Positions 36,301 to 44,908 of a stretch of DNA of 64,000 nucleotides are shown here, one piece after another. The notes beneath the pieces are model-generated. The model saw only the letters and a list, made by a program, of their open reading frames with translations, searched no databases and was not told where the DNA came from. A program made the translations under genes and the position numbers. Each line of letters opens with the position of its first letter. Positions within the stretch are counted from its first letter, which is position 1. The DNA comes from UBA6136 sp044351045 (GTDB taxonomy: Bacteria; Pseudomonadota; Gammaproteobacteria; Methylococcales; Methylococcaceae). The stretch is taken from positions 1 to 64,000 of the forward strand of contig JBILGM010000001.1 of the NCBI GenBank assembly GCA_044351045.1, written 5' to 3'.

Positions 36301-37668
36301 ATGCCTGCCCCGCTGGCTGCGGGACAGTCGGTCTGGTGGACCCCACCCGCTGAGGCAGGCGACAACCCGGACGTGCCGGAGTGGTTGCTCGCCTATGCGG
36401 CGGGTTGCCCTGTGGTGACGGCCCCGGCATCGGCACGATCAGCCCATGATCGCTTTGTCTGGGTGGTGGTCGATCAGGCACTCGATTCTGACTGGGTGCT
36501 GAATGGCCTGGCTGATCTGGCTGAGCCACTCGAGGATGAGGGATGGCTCTGGATTCGGTTGTTTCCAGTGGCGGCCCATGAGCGGGCGGGTAAGCCGCGG
36601 TGGCAGTGGCTGGTGGACCTGGCTTGCCGGCAAGGCTACGAGTACGCCGGCCAGCAGCCTATTCACTCGTTAGGCGATTATCTTGTCTTCAAAAAGTCGG
36701 CCAGTCTGATTCATCGCTGGCGACTTCGCTGCCCCACTCGGCAAGATGAGGCGGGTTGTCATGCTCTTTTCCTGCGGGCCTTTAACCACCCTATCAGCCC
36801 CGCATTATGGCGCTGGAAGTATGGCTCTGGACGGGGTCGCGCTACGATGGCGATGCGCGGTGAGCAGGTGATTGCCAATTATGGCTGTGTGACCCGGCGG
36901 ATATGGCTGCGGGGTCGAGAAACCCGGGCATTGCAGATTTGCGATGTGATGGTGGATCCGTCAGAGCGGGCCATCATGACCCGGACCGGAGCGTTTTTTC
37001 AGGTGGCCAAGGCGGCCCAGGAGGCGTTCATCGGTTTTGGAGCTGACCATGAGTTAGGTTACGGTTTCCCCAATCAGCGGCATATGCAGCTAGCTGAAAA
37101 GATGGGCTTGTATGATGAGGTTGAGCGACTGGTCGAATTGGAGTGGCCAACCGCGGTGCATCAGCGCCATGCATGGACTACCACGGCGCAGCTGGGTGCT
37201 GGCCAGGTAGACAAACGCTCGCTGGCGAGGGTGTGGGAGAGGATGCGACGTCGGATGAAAGATCACATCCTTGTGGCTCGTGATCCGGACTATTGGCAGT
37301 ACCGCTATGCGGAGCACCCGGAGCAGGATTATGCGATGTTGTCGGTGAGTCAGCGGCTGACCGGTCGGCTCATGGGGGTTGCGGTGTTGCGACGCGAAGC
37401 GGAGGAATGCAAACTGCTGGATGTTCTGGCAGAGCCTGGACACATGGGCTTGCTGGTTTCTCACGCCAGACGGCAGGCGGCCAAATGGGGCCTGCCGGTG
37501 TTAAAGGCCTGGGTGACCGACCATTGCGCCCAGTGGCTGGCAGGCCCTGATGCCATCCGTCGTCCTACGGATATCGTCATTCCTCTGAATATCCATGCCC
37601 CATTACACCGGACAGAAGAGGTGAGGGGTCGCTGGTTTCTGATGATGGGGGATACGGATTTTTTGTAG
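36301..37668 (+). CDS. GNAT-like acyltransferase, two-part protein
   Basis: About 455 residues. The N-terminal 120 residues (DSDWVLNGLADLAEPLEDEG, then GDYLVFKK) resemble a worn SAM-methyltransferase fold without the glycine-rich loop. The rest (about 140-455) looks like a GNAT-type acetyltransferase of the kind found in polysaccharide clusters, with ALWRWKYGSGRG and CDVMVDPSERAIM, then FGADHELGYGFPNQRHMQLA. I choose the ATG at 36301 because AGGTGGAG lies 12 bases upstream; a GTG at 36283 would lie inside that site. It starts 19 bases after wzt. The substrate may be a sugar of the exported glycan. Confidence 0.65.
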   Translation: MPAPLAAGQSVWWTPPAEAGDNPDVPEWLLAYAAGCPVVTAPASARSAHDRFVWVVVDQALDSDWVLNGLADLAEPLEDEGWLWIRLFPVAAHERAGKPRWQWLVDLACRQGYEYAGQQPIHSLGDYLVFKKSASLIHRWRLRCPTRQDEAGCHALFLRAFNHPISPALWRWKYGSGRGRATMAMRGEQVIANYGCVTRRIWLRGRETRALQICDVMVDPSERAIMTRTGAFFQVAKAAQEAFIGFGADHELGYGFPNQRHMQLAEKMGLYDEVERLVELEWPTAVHQRHAWTTTAQLGAGQVDKRSLARVWERMRRRMKDHILVARDPDYWQYRYAEHPEQDYAMLSVSQRLTGRLMGVAVLRREAEECKLLDVLAEPGHMGLLVSHARRQAAKWGLPVLKAWVTDHCAQWLAGPDAIRRPTDIVIPLNIHAPLHRTEEVRGRWFLMMGDTDFL

Positions 37669-37757
37669 GGGTTGAAAGGGTGTTCTGCTCTGTTTGCTTT
37701 GAATACCGTTGTGCTTGGGGTTGCGGTTGGGGGCTTGGGGTCAGGCTTTGGTTTTTG

Positions 37758-38230
37758 TGCCAGTCGCCTGAGGTCCTTCGTTTCACTCAGGACGACACAG
37801 TGATTTGTGTCATCCTGAAGCCGTGATAACGGCTGAAGGATCTTAGGACAGGGGCACTGAGCAGGTGGCTTGGGTCAGGGTTGGGGCTTTTGTGCTGGCC
37901 GCCTGAGGTCCTTCGTTTCACTCAGGACGGCAGGGTGATGGGTGTCATCCTGAAGCCGTGATAACGGCTGGGATCTTAGGACAGGGGCGCTGAGCAGGTG
38001 GCTTGCGGCCAGGGTGGGTGTTTGGTGCCGGTAGCCTGAGGTCCTTCGTTGCACTCAGGACGACACACAGATGGGTGTCATCCTGAAGCCGTGATAATGG
38101 CTGAAGGATCTTAGGACAGGGGCGCTGAGCAGGTGGCTTGCGGTCGGGCTTGGGTTTTGTGCCAGTCGCCTGAGGTCCTTCGTTGCGCTCAGGACGTCAC
38201 AGGGGGTGATGAGTGAAACGAAGGACCTAA
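37758..38230 (+). repeat. GA-mismatch palindromic repeats, cluster 6 (134-base tandem)
   Basis: Four type I hairpins begin with GTC at 37773, 37908, 38041 and 38175 (spacings 135, 133, 134), each followed by a type II hairpin except the last. Type III is absent. Two type I copies have the GAA loop (GTGAAAC on the minus strand), others GCA. One type II copy has lost bases and another carries a base change (GATAATGG). This cluster occupies most of the 590 bases between the GNAT-like gene and the next glycosyltransferase. Confidence 0.9.
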
Positions 38231-38255
38231 GCCTGAAAACACGGCCTGCGTTGCA

Positions 38256-39572
38256 ATGGTTACCTCTCGAAACATTGGCAGATCACTGACCGGGACTCAT
38301 CGAATGCACGATCATCGTTTGGCTATCACTGATCCTCGGGTTGTGCTCAGCCAGATGACTTTTGTCATTGTCGGCATCAATCTGGTGGCGGGTATGAGCT
38401 CAATTCCCTCTGTGGGCTGGATGTTCATGCATCACCCGGATGATTTTCGGGATTACACCTGGACTGCAATTTTTGACTTTCTGTGGGGTTTGCGCACGGG
38501 TATCCCCCCGTTTTTGGCGGGGCTCGAGCTGGTGTTAGTCAAGTTGACGGGTTCGGCTCACTGGGTGACGGTTTATGGCTATCAGGTGGCATTGATCAGT
38601 GTCTATCTCCTGGCTATGCAACTTGCCAGGGCTACGTCTTGGCGCTACGGGCTGTCGGTGTTGGCGAGTGGGGTTTTTTTTTACACGACGGTACTGGTCC
38701 ATCCGGCCGTGCCGGCAAGCTACGATCTGTTTTTTCCTGCTTTTTTTCTTCTGTTTGTCACGCTTTTGCAGTGGGCCATTGCCAGGGCGGAGGGTTGCTG
38801 GGCGATGGCTGCGGCAGTTCTGAGCGGCTTCTTTCTCGCCATGACGGAGCTCAGCCGGCCTTTTGTGATTTACTGGCTGCCGATGTTGCTGTTTATCACA
38901 GGGCGAATGGTGGGCCGGAATCGGGGGGTCTGGTTGGGGTTTATGGCTCCGATTGTCTTGATTTCCGGGCTATGGCATGTGCATTTGTATCTGGATTTCA
39001 GGCAACTGACGTTTACCAACCATACGGGGGCGAATTTGGCGCGGGGCTGGCCCCAGGTGGAGCATGCCGCTCCCATTGACGAGACGTCGGGAGTTGCGGT
39101 GCGGCCGGGGCGATGGTTTGACCGTAATACGGAGGTCCACACGCAAAATAGTCGAATGCTGGAAAGGGCGGTATTCCGGTATTGGCTGGACAACCCTTGG
39201 GCTAGTGTCCGGCATCTGGCATACCGACTTAGCGAACTGTTGTCAGCGAAGACACGGTTGTACAGCCATGATCCCCAGTCCTGGGTGCTATGGATCTATC
39301 GGCCCATGGTTTGGTTGACGGTCGGAATTTTATTGGGAGCGGTCCTTTTCTGGGGGCGCGAGGCTTTTGGTCGAGGAAATGGGATTGATTGGCCGGCGAG
39401 CGGTGGCGACATCATCGTAACGGGGTTCACACTTTACTGCCTGCTTGTCCTGGCGATTGGCGAGGCAGGGGAAGAGGCGCGCTTGCTGATTTCTGTGTTG
39501 CCGATGTTGGCGGTGTGTCCTCTGCCCAACGGACGATTATTGATGGCGTTCAAAAAAACCTGTTCCCCTTAA
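38256..39572 (+). CDS. Predicted membrane glycosyltransferase (GT39-like)
   Basis: A polytopic protein of about 438 residues with roughly nine to ten hydrophobic segments. The first extracytoplasmic loop has HHPDDFRDYTWTAIFDF, with the paired acidic residues expected of GT-C fold enzymes that use polyprenyl-phosphate sugars. A later loop is basic and hydrophilic (about 250-310). Family assignment beyond GT-C/GT39-like is not possible by eye. The ATG at 38304 (MHDHRLAIT) is an alternative start; neither has a clear ribosome binding site, and repeat DNA lies just upstream. It belongs with the neighbouring surface-glycan genes. Confidence 0.6.
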   Translation: MVTSRNIGRSLTGTHRMHDHRLAITDPRVVLSQMTFVIVGINLVAGMSSIPSVGWMFMHHPDDFRDYTWTAIFDFLWGLRTGIPPFLAGLELVLVKLTGSAHWVTVYGYQVALISVYLLAMQLARATSWRYGLSVLASGVFFYTTVLVHPAVPASYDLFFPAFFLLFVTLLQWAIARAEGCWAMAAAVLSGFFLAMTELSRPFVIYWLPMLLFITGRMVGRNRGVWLGFMAPIVLISGLWHVHLYLDFRQLTFTNHTGANLARGWPQVEHAAPIDETSGVAVRPGRWFDRNTEVHTQNSRMLERAVFRYWLDNPWASVRHLAYRLSELLSAKTRLYSHDPQSWVLWIYRPMVWLTVGILLGAVLFWGREAFGRGNGIDWPASGGDIIVTGFTLYCLLVLAIGEAGEEARLLISVLPMLAVCPLPNGRLLMAFKKTCSP

Positions 39573-39651
39573 TCAGCATCGTGAGATTGAGTGAGTGGAT
39601 GATCTGAAGCATTTTCTGGTAAGCGGCTCAATGACGCTGGAGGAGCATGTG

Positions 39652-40491
39652 ATGATTGTCTGGCAGTATTGGCTGGATAATCATGAGGGTATTCTGGCCA
39701 AGCTCAGGGTTTATGGGCTTATCCCTTTAATTCTTCTGTTGGAGCGGGTTTTTCCGACCCGCCCCCTAAAATTGCTCCCCAGGGGCTGGTTGAGTGATCT
39801 TTTTCATACTTATGAGCCCTGGATGCGTGCGGCGGTCGTTTCCTGGTTGGCGGTGACCCTTTCGCCGTGGTTGCCAGAGGGATATCCAAAGGGGTTGGCG
39901 GCCGGGTTTCCGCTCTGGGCAGGCTTTATGCTGGCGTTATTGGTATCGGAAGTGGGCTTTTATTTTATTCACCGGGCAACGCATGCTTTTTCATGGCTTT
40001 GGAATTTTCATCGTGTGCATCATAGTTCAGTTGAGTATTACTCCTTGATGACCAGTCGATTTCATGTATTCGATCTAGCGCTTTTTGAGGTGCCCAGCAT
40101 CATTCTATTTGCCTGGTTGGCCATCCCGGCCGAAACACTCTCTTACTTTGTCTTGTTTCGTGGCTTCATGGACCGCTATGGGCATAGTAATATCAATGGC
40201 CCACGATTTACCGGTTATTTTATTGGCTCACCCCACTTTCATGCATGGCATCACTCGCGAGCGCCAGAGGCCTTGAATAAGAATTTTGGGCGAGATACCG
40301 TGTTTATGGATTATTTGTTTGGAACGGCTTATTACCCAAAGGACACGCGCGCAGATAGTTTTGGTGATCCTGAGTTTAGCAATAACTATCTGGTTCATCA
40401 GACGTTACCTTTTGTGAGTATATTTAAAAGATTAGGTGCTTTTGCCAGATCCTTGCGGGTGCGAGGCGCTGGTGAGCGCTGGGGGTCTTGA
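39652..40491 (+). CDS. Fatty acid hydroxylase / sterol desaturase family protein
   Basis: A di-iron membrane oxygenase of about 279 residues. The histidine clusters are present: HRATH (HxxxH), HRVHH (HxxHH), then HSNIN and HAWHH near the C-terminal side. Four hydrophobic segments surround them. The strong site GGAGGA seven bases before the ATG at 39652 decides this start over a GTG at 39595. The family hydroxylates or desaturates lipids such as sterols, ceramides or fatty acids. In this cluster a lipid anchor or a fatty acyl group of a surface glycolipid is a reasonable but unproven substrate. Confidence 0.88.
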   Translation: MIVWQYWLDNHEGILAKLRVYGLIPLILLLERVFPTRPLKLLPRGWLSDLFHTYEPWMRAAVVSWLAVTLSPWLPEGYPKGLAAGFPLWAGFMLALLVSEVGFYFIHRATHAFSWLWNFHRVHHSSVEYYSLMTSRFHVFDLALFEVPSIILFAWLAIPAETLSYFVLFRGFMDRYGHSNINGPRFTGYFIGSPHFHAWHHSRAPEALNKNFGRDTVFMDYLFGTAYYPKDTRADSFGDPEFSNNYLVHQTLPFVSIFKRLGAFARSLRVRGAGERWGS

Positions 40492-40533
40492 GGCGTGTGG
40501 AATTTGGCCAAGCCAATTTTTTCGGAGCGATGA

Positions 40534-41493
40534 GTGCGCATGACGGTTCGATCAGGCTCTGACGGTTTCGAGCCGGTTTTTATAGGCAGTTTTCGTAGTG
40601 GCACTACATTGCTGGTCAACTTGCTGGGTTTGCATCCCGAGTTGCAGCCCTGGTTCGAGACCAAGGCCTTATGCGAGCCGCTGCGATGGTTGCGTGTGTT
40701 GCGTTTGCCAGATCAGGCGTTGGTGGAGAGCGAGCTGGTGAAGCCCCGGGATGTCCCGGGATTCAACCCGGAAGCGGTGGGCCGGCGCATGGTCAGGGAC
40801 TTCAGGGAGACAGCGGACCGCATCCAGGGCCTGATCCCGAGCGGCAAGGCGGTGGGAGAGCGGTATCCTCTGGGGCATGATGTGGCTCGATATCGTGTCG
40901 AAGAGGCGGTAGCCGAGGTGCAGCGGTGGGTCGATCGGGTGGAGGCGGATTCGAGCTATGTCGCGATAGCCCGTGTGACGGGCGAGTTGATCTCTCGTCT
41001 GGGGGCCCTACAGATTGCGGGTAGCGGGAAAGCCCGATGGATCAACAAGACTCCCGAAATTACTCGTTTTGGGCCAGAGCTTCGCGATTGCCTTGGACCT
41101 TGCAAAATCATCATGATGATTCGAGACGGACATCAGGTGGTCAGGTCTGCAGAAAAATTGGGCTGGGCCAAGGCCGCCGAAATAGCACTGTGGTGGAAAG
41201 CCATGATCATGGAGGCGCGGGCCGGTGCCGAGTTGGATCCGTTGCGGTATTTTGAACTGCGGTATGAGTCGCTGGTGGATAACCCGGCGGTCGAACTCGA
41301 TCGTGTTCTTGCTTTTCTTGGAGTGGAACCTTGCGGCGAGCACCTGGTGGCTGAATATTTGGGGGCGTTAGGCATCACACATCTGACCCGGGCAGCGGCA
41401 GAGCATGTTCCGAATGATCGGGTATTCAATGGTTCCAGCGCCGATGCTGGTGGGCTCATTGATGAAAACTTCAATCATTCCCTTGGGTACTGA
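40534..41493 (+). CDS. Sulfotransferase family protein
   Basis: A 319-residue PAPS-dependent sulfotransferase. The 5'-phosphosulfate loop is GSFRSGTTLLVNLLG (residues 18-32), and the 3'-phosphate region is KIIMMIRDGHQVVRSAEKLG. The usual downstream LRYESLVDNPAVELDRVLAF follows. It would transfer sulfate to a hydroxyl group of a glycan or lipid. The GTG at 40534 has GGAG six bases upstream; an ATG two codons later is also possible. It lies 42 bases after the hydroxylase. A sulfated surface polymer is therefore plausible. Confidence 0.88.
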   Translation: MRMTVRSGSDGFEPVFIGSFRSGTTLLVNLLGLHPELQPWFETKALCEPLRWLRVLRLPDQALVESELVKPRDVPGFNPEAVGRRMVRDFRETADRIQGLIPSGKAVGERYPLGHDVARYRVEEAVAEVQRWVDRVEADSSYVAIARVTGELISRLGALQIAGSGKARWINKTPEITRFGPELRDCLGPCKIIMMIRDGHQVVRSAEKLGWAKAAEIALWWKAMIMEARAGAELDPLRYFELRYESLVDNPAVELDRVLAFLGVEPCGEHLVAEYLGALGITHLTRAAAEHVPNDRVFNGSSADAGGLIDENFNHSLGY

Positions 41494-41545
41494 CCGGGTC
41501 GCTCGGTGTTCAGTTTCTTGCAGAATAAATCCGGGACGTAATTGA

Positions 41546-42601
41546 TTGTCGATCCGGTCGCCTGAATGGTCGATTGAGCTGCTGCGAGGCCTTGCGGCTT
41601 TCATGGTATTGGTTACGCATTATCATGCGTTGGCGGGCTGGCATATTCCGGCGCTCCAGTTTCTGCATGTTGGAGTGGATTTGTTCTTTGTCATCAGCGG
41701 CTATGTGTTTGCTCCCTATCTGTTTGGGAAGCCACTGAGGTTACGGCCTTTTTTTGTGCGGCGCTGGTTCCGGGTGTATCCCCTGTATCTGCTTGCCGTG
41801 GTTATGTATGCCTGTCTGCGCCCTTGGGATGCCATGATGGGTGGCAATATCCTGAAACATCTGTTGTTTTTGCATACCCTGGAGTCCAGAGAAGTGGCCT
41901 TTTCACTCAATCCGGCCTTCTGGAGTTTACCGCCTGAGGTTGAGTTTTATCTGTTATTACCTGTTCTGGCGCCGCTGGTGGCATCCAGTATTCATCGGTT
42001 GATCGCCTTGTTGGCGGTCACGGTTGCCCTTCGACTGTTTGTCTTTATGCCTGGCCTGGCATTTGATGGAGCCTGGGTTCTCGGTGGCATGCGTTACCAC
42101 CTTCCCGGATTGTTATCTGAGTTTATGCTGGGGGGGTGGGCGTGGTGGTGGTCTGCTGCGCGTCCTTCCGCGAGGTGGCGAGCAGGATTATTCTTTTTGG
42201 GCCTGTTAATGCTGGGTGTTCTGGCTTTTTGCTTCGGCTTGTATCATGGACAGGTTGAGGTCTCTGGACAGGCTCAAGCCCCGGCCTGGCTTGGCAACTA
42301 TCTTGGCCTGATGTCAGCGGGGGCCTTTGCATTGATGGTGGCGGGTGTTGGCCACTGGGTTGCGCCATCAATCGATGGCGTTAAAGGGTTGGTGCTTGGG
42401 TTTGGAGAGTTAAGTTATGGGGTTTACCTGTTTCATAATGCTGCCCCCTTGATCATGGAATATGCCGGCTGGAGTCCCGGTAGTTTGAAATTTGTGACGC
42501 TTTGTCTGTTGTTGACGCTGTTGATTTCGACGCTGTTTCATGTTGGCCTGGAGGCACCCTTTAGGCGTTTTGGTCGTGATGTTGCCATGCGGTGGTCTTG
42601 A
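41546..42601 (+). CDS. Acyltransferase 3 family protein
   Basis: An integral membrane O-acyltransferase of about 351 residues with ten hydrophobic segments. The N-terminal IELLRGLAAFMVLVTHYHAL has the conserved R and H of the family, followed by VGVDLFFVISGYVF and RRWFRVYPLY. Members add acetyl or other acyl groups to polysaccharides such as O-antigen. No ATG precedes the RGLAA motif in frame, so a TTG at 41546 is the likely start; the first internal ATG would delete the catalytic histidine helix. It ends the run of polysaccharide-modifying genes. Confidence 0.88.
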   Translation: MSIRSPEWSIELLRGLAAFMVLVTHYHALAGWHIPALQFLHVGVDLFFVISGYVFAPYLFGKPLRLRPFFVRRWFRVYPLYLLAVVMYACLRPWDAMMGGNILKHLLFLHTLESREVAFSLNPAFWSLPPEVEFYLLLPVLAPLVASSIHRLIALLAVTVALRLFVFMPGLAFDGAWVLGGMRYHLPGLLSEFMLGGWAWWWSAARPSARWRAGLFFLGLLMLGVLAFCFGLYHGQVEVSGQAQAPAWLGNYLGLMSAGAFALMVAGVGHWVAPSIDGVKGLVLGFGELSYGVYLFHNAAPLIMEYAGWSPGSLKFVTLCLLLTLLISTLFHVGLEAPFRRFGRDVAMRWS

Positions 42602-42688
42602 TCGTTGGTCTGATGGGCTGATCAGTCAGTGTCAAGAAGGGTTTGAAGTTTTTTAATGGCGGATTTTTCGCTTGATTTGGAGAGAGTG

Positions 42689-43606
42689 ATGGTCAAAAGT
42701 TCTTTTAGTGTTGGCGCTCTGGTTATATTTGCCCTGTGTCTTGTTCAGGTAATGTTTAACCCCGCGCAGTCTGCACCGCAGTTGCCTAATCAATCAGGCC
42801 TGAAGCCAGTGGTTGACGAAAATCAGGTGGCGATTAACGGAAGTGGTTTTAACGGCACCACCAGCGTGACGTTTGATGGGGTAGCGGTCGCGTTTATAGT
42901 GGTGAGCGATACTTTAATCACTGCTACGCGACCGTCAGGCATCAAGGACCAGGCAACGGTAGAGCTAAAGACGCCCGGGGGTATGGTTTCGTTTGTGTAT
43001 GTCAGGCCGACTGAATCTCAGCAGGCAGAGGAGTCTCCCAAAGTTGAATTGGTATCGGTTGAGCCGGCGATGGGGCCTGCCTCTGGCGGGACTGTGCTTC
43101 GAATCAAGGGATCAGGCTTCAGGCAGCGGGGTAATTTGCGGGTCACCCTGGACGGGAATGATGCTACTTCTGTCTCTCGTGTTCGAGAGGATGAGTTGCT
43201 TGCTGTAACACCCGCTCATGAGGCAGGCGTGGTGAAACTGGCAGTGAAGACCCTCGATGGCAAGGAAGTTGTGCTGGACAGGGCATTTACTTTCATTGCG
43301 CCGCCCGCTCTGGCGACAGTGACTCCTTCGATAGCATCGACCGCCGGCGGAACGGCAATCCAGTTACAGGGGCAAGGGTTTTCCACTGCGGGCGAAGTCA
43401 AGGTGATGTTCGGTAATGCATCCGCGACTCAGGTCACTGTTAAAAGCGGCACCGAGATCATCGCCATTGCGCCACCCTATGGCTGGGGGCCTGTTGATTT
43501 GCAGGTCACCAATGCTGATGGCCAATCTGCCCTTGTGAAAGCGGCCATAACTTATGTTGTTCCCCCATCCATTACGTCTGTGGGATCGGCCACTGGCCTG
43601 AAGTAA
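42689..43606 (+). CDS. IPT/TIG-domain secreted protein
   Basis: About 305 residues, with a signal peptide (SVGALVIFALCLVQVMFNPA) and then three immunoglobulin-like IPT/TIG domains. Each domain has the pattern of the second, VSVEPAMGPASGGTVLRIKG followed by SGFRQRG; the others begin NQVAINGSGFNGTTSVTF and VTPSIASTAGGTAIQLQG. Such domains bind proteins or sugars at the cell surface. The ATG at 42689 is preceded by GGAGAG, which supports it over an upstream start. It lies 33 bases before the BatA-like gene and may share its transcript. Confidence 0.8.
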   Translation: MVKSSFSVGALVIFALCLVQVMFNPAQSAPQLPNQSGLKPVVDENQVAINGSGFNGTTSVTFDGVAVAFIVVSDTLITATRPSGIKDQATVELKTPGGMVSFVYVRPTESQQAEESPKVELVSVEPAMGPASGGTVLRIKGSGFRQRGNLRVTLDGNDATSVSRVREDELLAVTPAHEAGVVKLAVKTLDGKEVVLDRAFTFIAPPALATVTPSIASTAGGTAIQLQGQGFSTAGEVKVMFGNASATQVTVKSGTEIIAIAPPYGWGPVDLQVTNADGQSALVKAAITYVVPPSITSVGSATGLK

Positions 43607-43639
43607 TACAACCATCTGGCGCGGCTGAGGTGCCCAGTT

Positions 43640-44620
43640 GTGATTGATTTCATTTGGTGGTGGGCTTGTTTTTTTCTTCCGTTGGCCTGGCTGGTTCGCC
43701 GTCTAATGCCGGCTGTCCCCGAGGCCAGTCAGGCGGGTTTGAGGGTCCCTTTTTCGATGGGTTCCTACGCGAAAGGGTGGGCTGAGTCCGCAGGGCTGGG
43801 TCGGTCCGCATTTTTCCCTTGGCTCGTTTGGTTGCTGTTGATTGCTGCGGCTACCCGCCCGGTATGGCAGGGCGAACCGATCGAGCAGGCGATGAGCGGG
43901 CGCGATCTGATGCTGGCGGTGGATCTGTCGGGCAGTATGGAGATCGCCGATTTTGTCTTGAGGGGCAGCAAGGTCGATCGCTTGACGGCGACCAAAGCCG
44001 TGGCGGGAGAATTCATCGAGCGGCGGGTCGGCGATCGGGTCGGCTTGGTCCTGTTTGGCGAACGCGCCTACCTGCAGGCCCCGCTGACCTTTGACCGCAA
44101 GACGGTGCGGACGCTGCTGGATGAGTCGGTCATCGGTCTGGCGGGTGACAAGACGGCGATTGGTGATGCCATCGGCCTGGCGGTGAAGCGACTGAAGGAC
44201 AACCCAAAGGATCAGCGGGTGCTGATTTTGTTGAGCGATGGCGCCAATACCGCGGGGACGGTGGCGCCCTTGCAGGCCGCCGAGTTGGCTGCCAAGGAGG
44301 GACTGAAGGTCTACACCATCGGCATTGGTGCGGATGAGATGGTAATCCGCGATTTGCTGGGTAGCCGCAAGGTGAACCCTTCGCAGGATCTGGATGAGCC
44401 AACCATGCGCGGAATTGCCGAAAAGACCGGGGGTCGCTATTTTCGGGCGCGCGATGTGAAGGAGCTGGAAAACATCTACCAGATGCTGGACGACCTGGAG
44501 CCCGTCGAACGGGATAAGCGCTATTACCGGCCGCAGACCGAACTATATCCTTGGCCGCTGGGGGCGGCGTTATTGCTGGCGGCTTTCCTCGTGATTTATC
44601 GGGAACGCTCGGTTGCTTGA
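43640..44620 (+). CDS. BatA-like von Willebrand factor A protein
   Basis: A membrane-anchored VWA protein of 326 residues (GTG start). A hydrophobic segment lies near the N-terminus, another at 57-72, and one at the C-terminus (GAALLLAAFLVIYR). The VWA domain has an intact MIDAS, D95-L-S97-G-S99 in LAVDLSGSM, with the later threonine and aspartate (PLTFD, LSDGANT) in place. Proteins of this type (BatA) occur in Bat operons that support aerotolerance or stress survival. Here the next bat gene follows only after a toxin-antitoxin pair. The AAA ATPase MoxR and a DUF58 protein, often upstream, are not in the window. Confidence 0.85.
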   Translation: MIDFIWWWACFFLPLAWLVRRLMPAVPEASQAGLRVPFSMGSYAKGWAESAGLGRSAFFPWLVWLLLIAAATRPVWQGEPIEQAMSGRDLMLAVDLSGSMEIADFVLRGSKVDRLTATKAVAGEFIERRVGDRVGLVLFGERAYLQAPLTFDRKTVRTLLDESVIGLAGDKTAIGDAIGLAVKRLKDNPKDQRVLILLSDGANTAGTVAPLQAAELAAKEGLKVYTIGIGADEMVIRDLLGSRKVNPSQDLDEPTMRGIAEKTGGRYFRARDVKELENIYQMLDDLEPVERDKRYYRPQTELYPWPLGAALLLAAFLVIYRERSVA

Positions 44621-44677
44621 TGTTGACCTCATGCATGACTATAGTCACGAATCTGGTCATATTTTGTGAGGTGCGCC

Positions 44678-44908
44678 ATGCATACTATTCAGGCCTCTGA
44701 ATTCAAGGCTCGCTGTCTGGCTTTGATGGATAGCGTTGCAAGTACAGGCGAAGTTTGGGTGGTCACGAAAAATGGGCGGCCGGTTGCGGAATTAAGGCCA
44801 TACTCTGGTGGCCGGGTCGATTCGCCCTTTGGCATGCATCGATCGGTCCAGATTTTAGGGGATATCATCTCCCCTATCGAGGATGCTGAGTGGAAGGCTC
44901 TGGATTGA
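44678..44908 (+). CDS. Phd/YefM-family antitoxin
   Basis: A 76-residue antitoxin. The N-terminal ASEFKARCLALMDSVAST is the Phd/YefM dimerisation and DNA-binding part, and the middle VVTKNGRPVAELRPY is diagnostic. The C-terminal tail (IISPIEDAEWKALD) is the segment that covers the toxin. The ATG at 44678 has GAGG seven bases upstream. Its stop overlaps the toxin start. It should neutralise the PIN toxin and repress the pair's promoter. Confidence 0.9.
   Translation: MHTIQASEFKARCLALMDSVASTGEVWVVTKNGRPVAELRPYSGGRVDSPFGMHRSVQILGDIISPIEDAEWKALD

Noticed and set aside
23837..38230. Classical insertion sequences or miniature transposons (MITEs) as the source of the repeats
   Set aside because: I found no transposase gene, no constant terminal inverted repeats at cluster ends and no target duplications that I can see.
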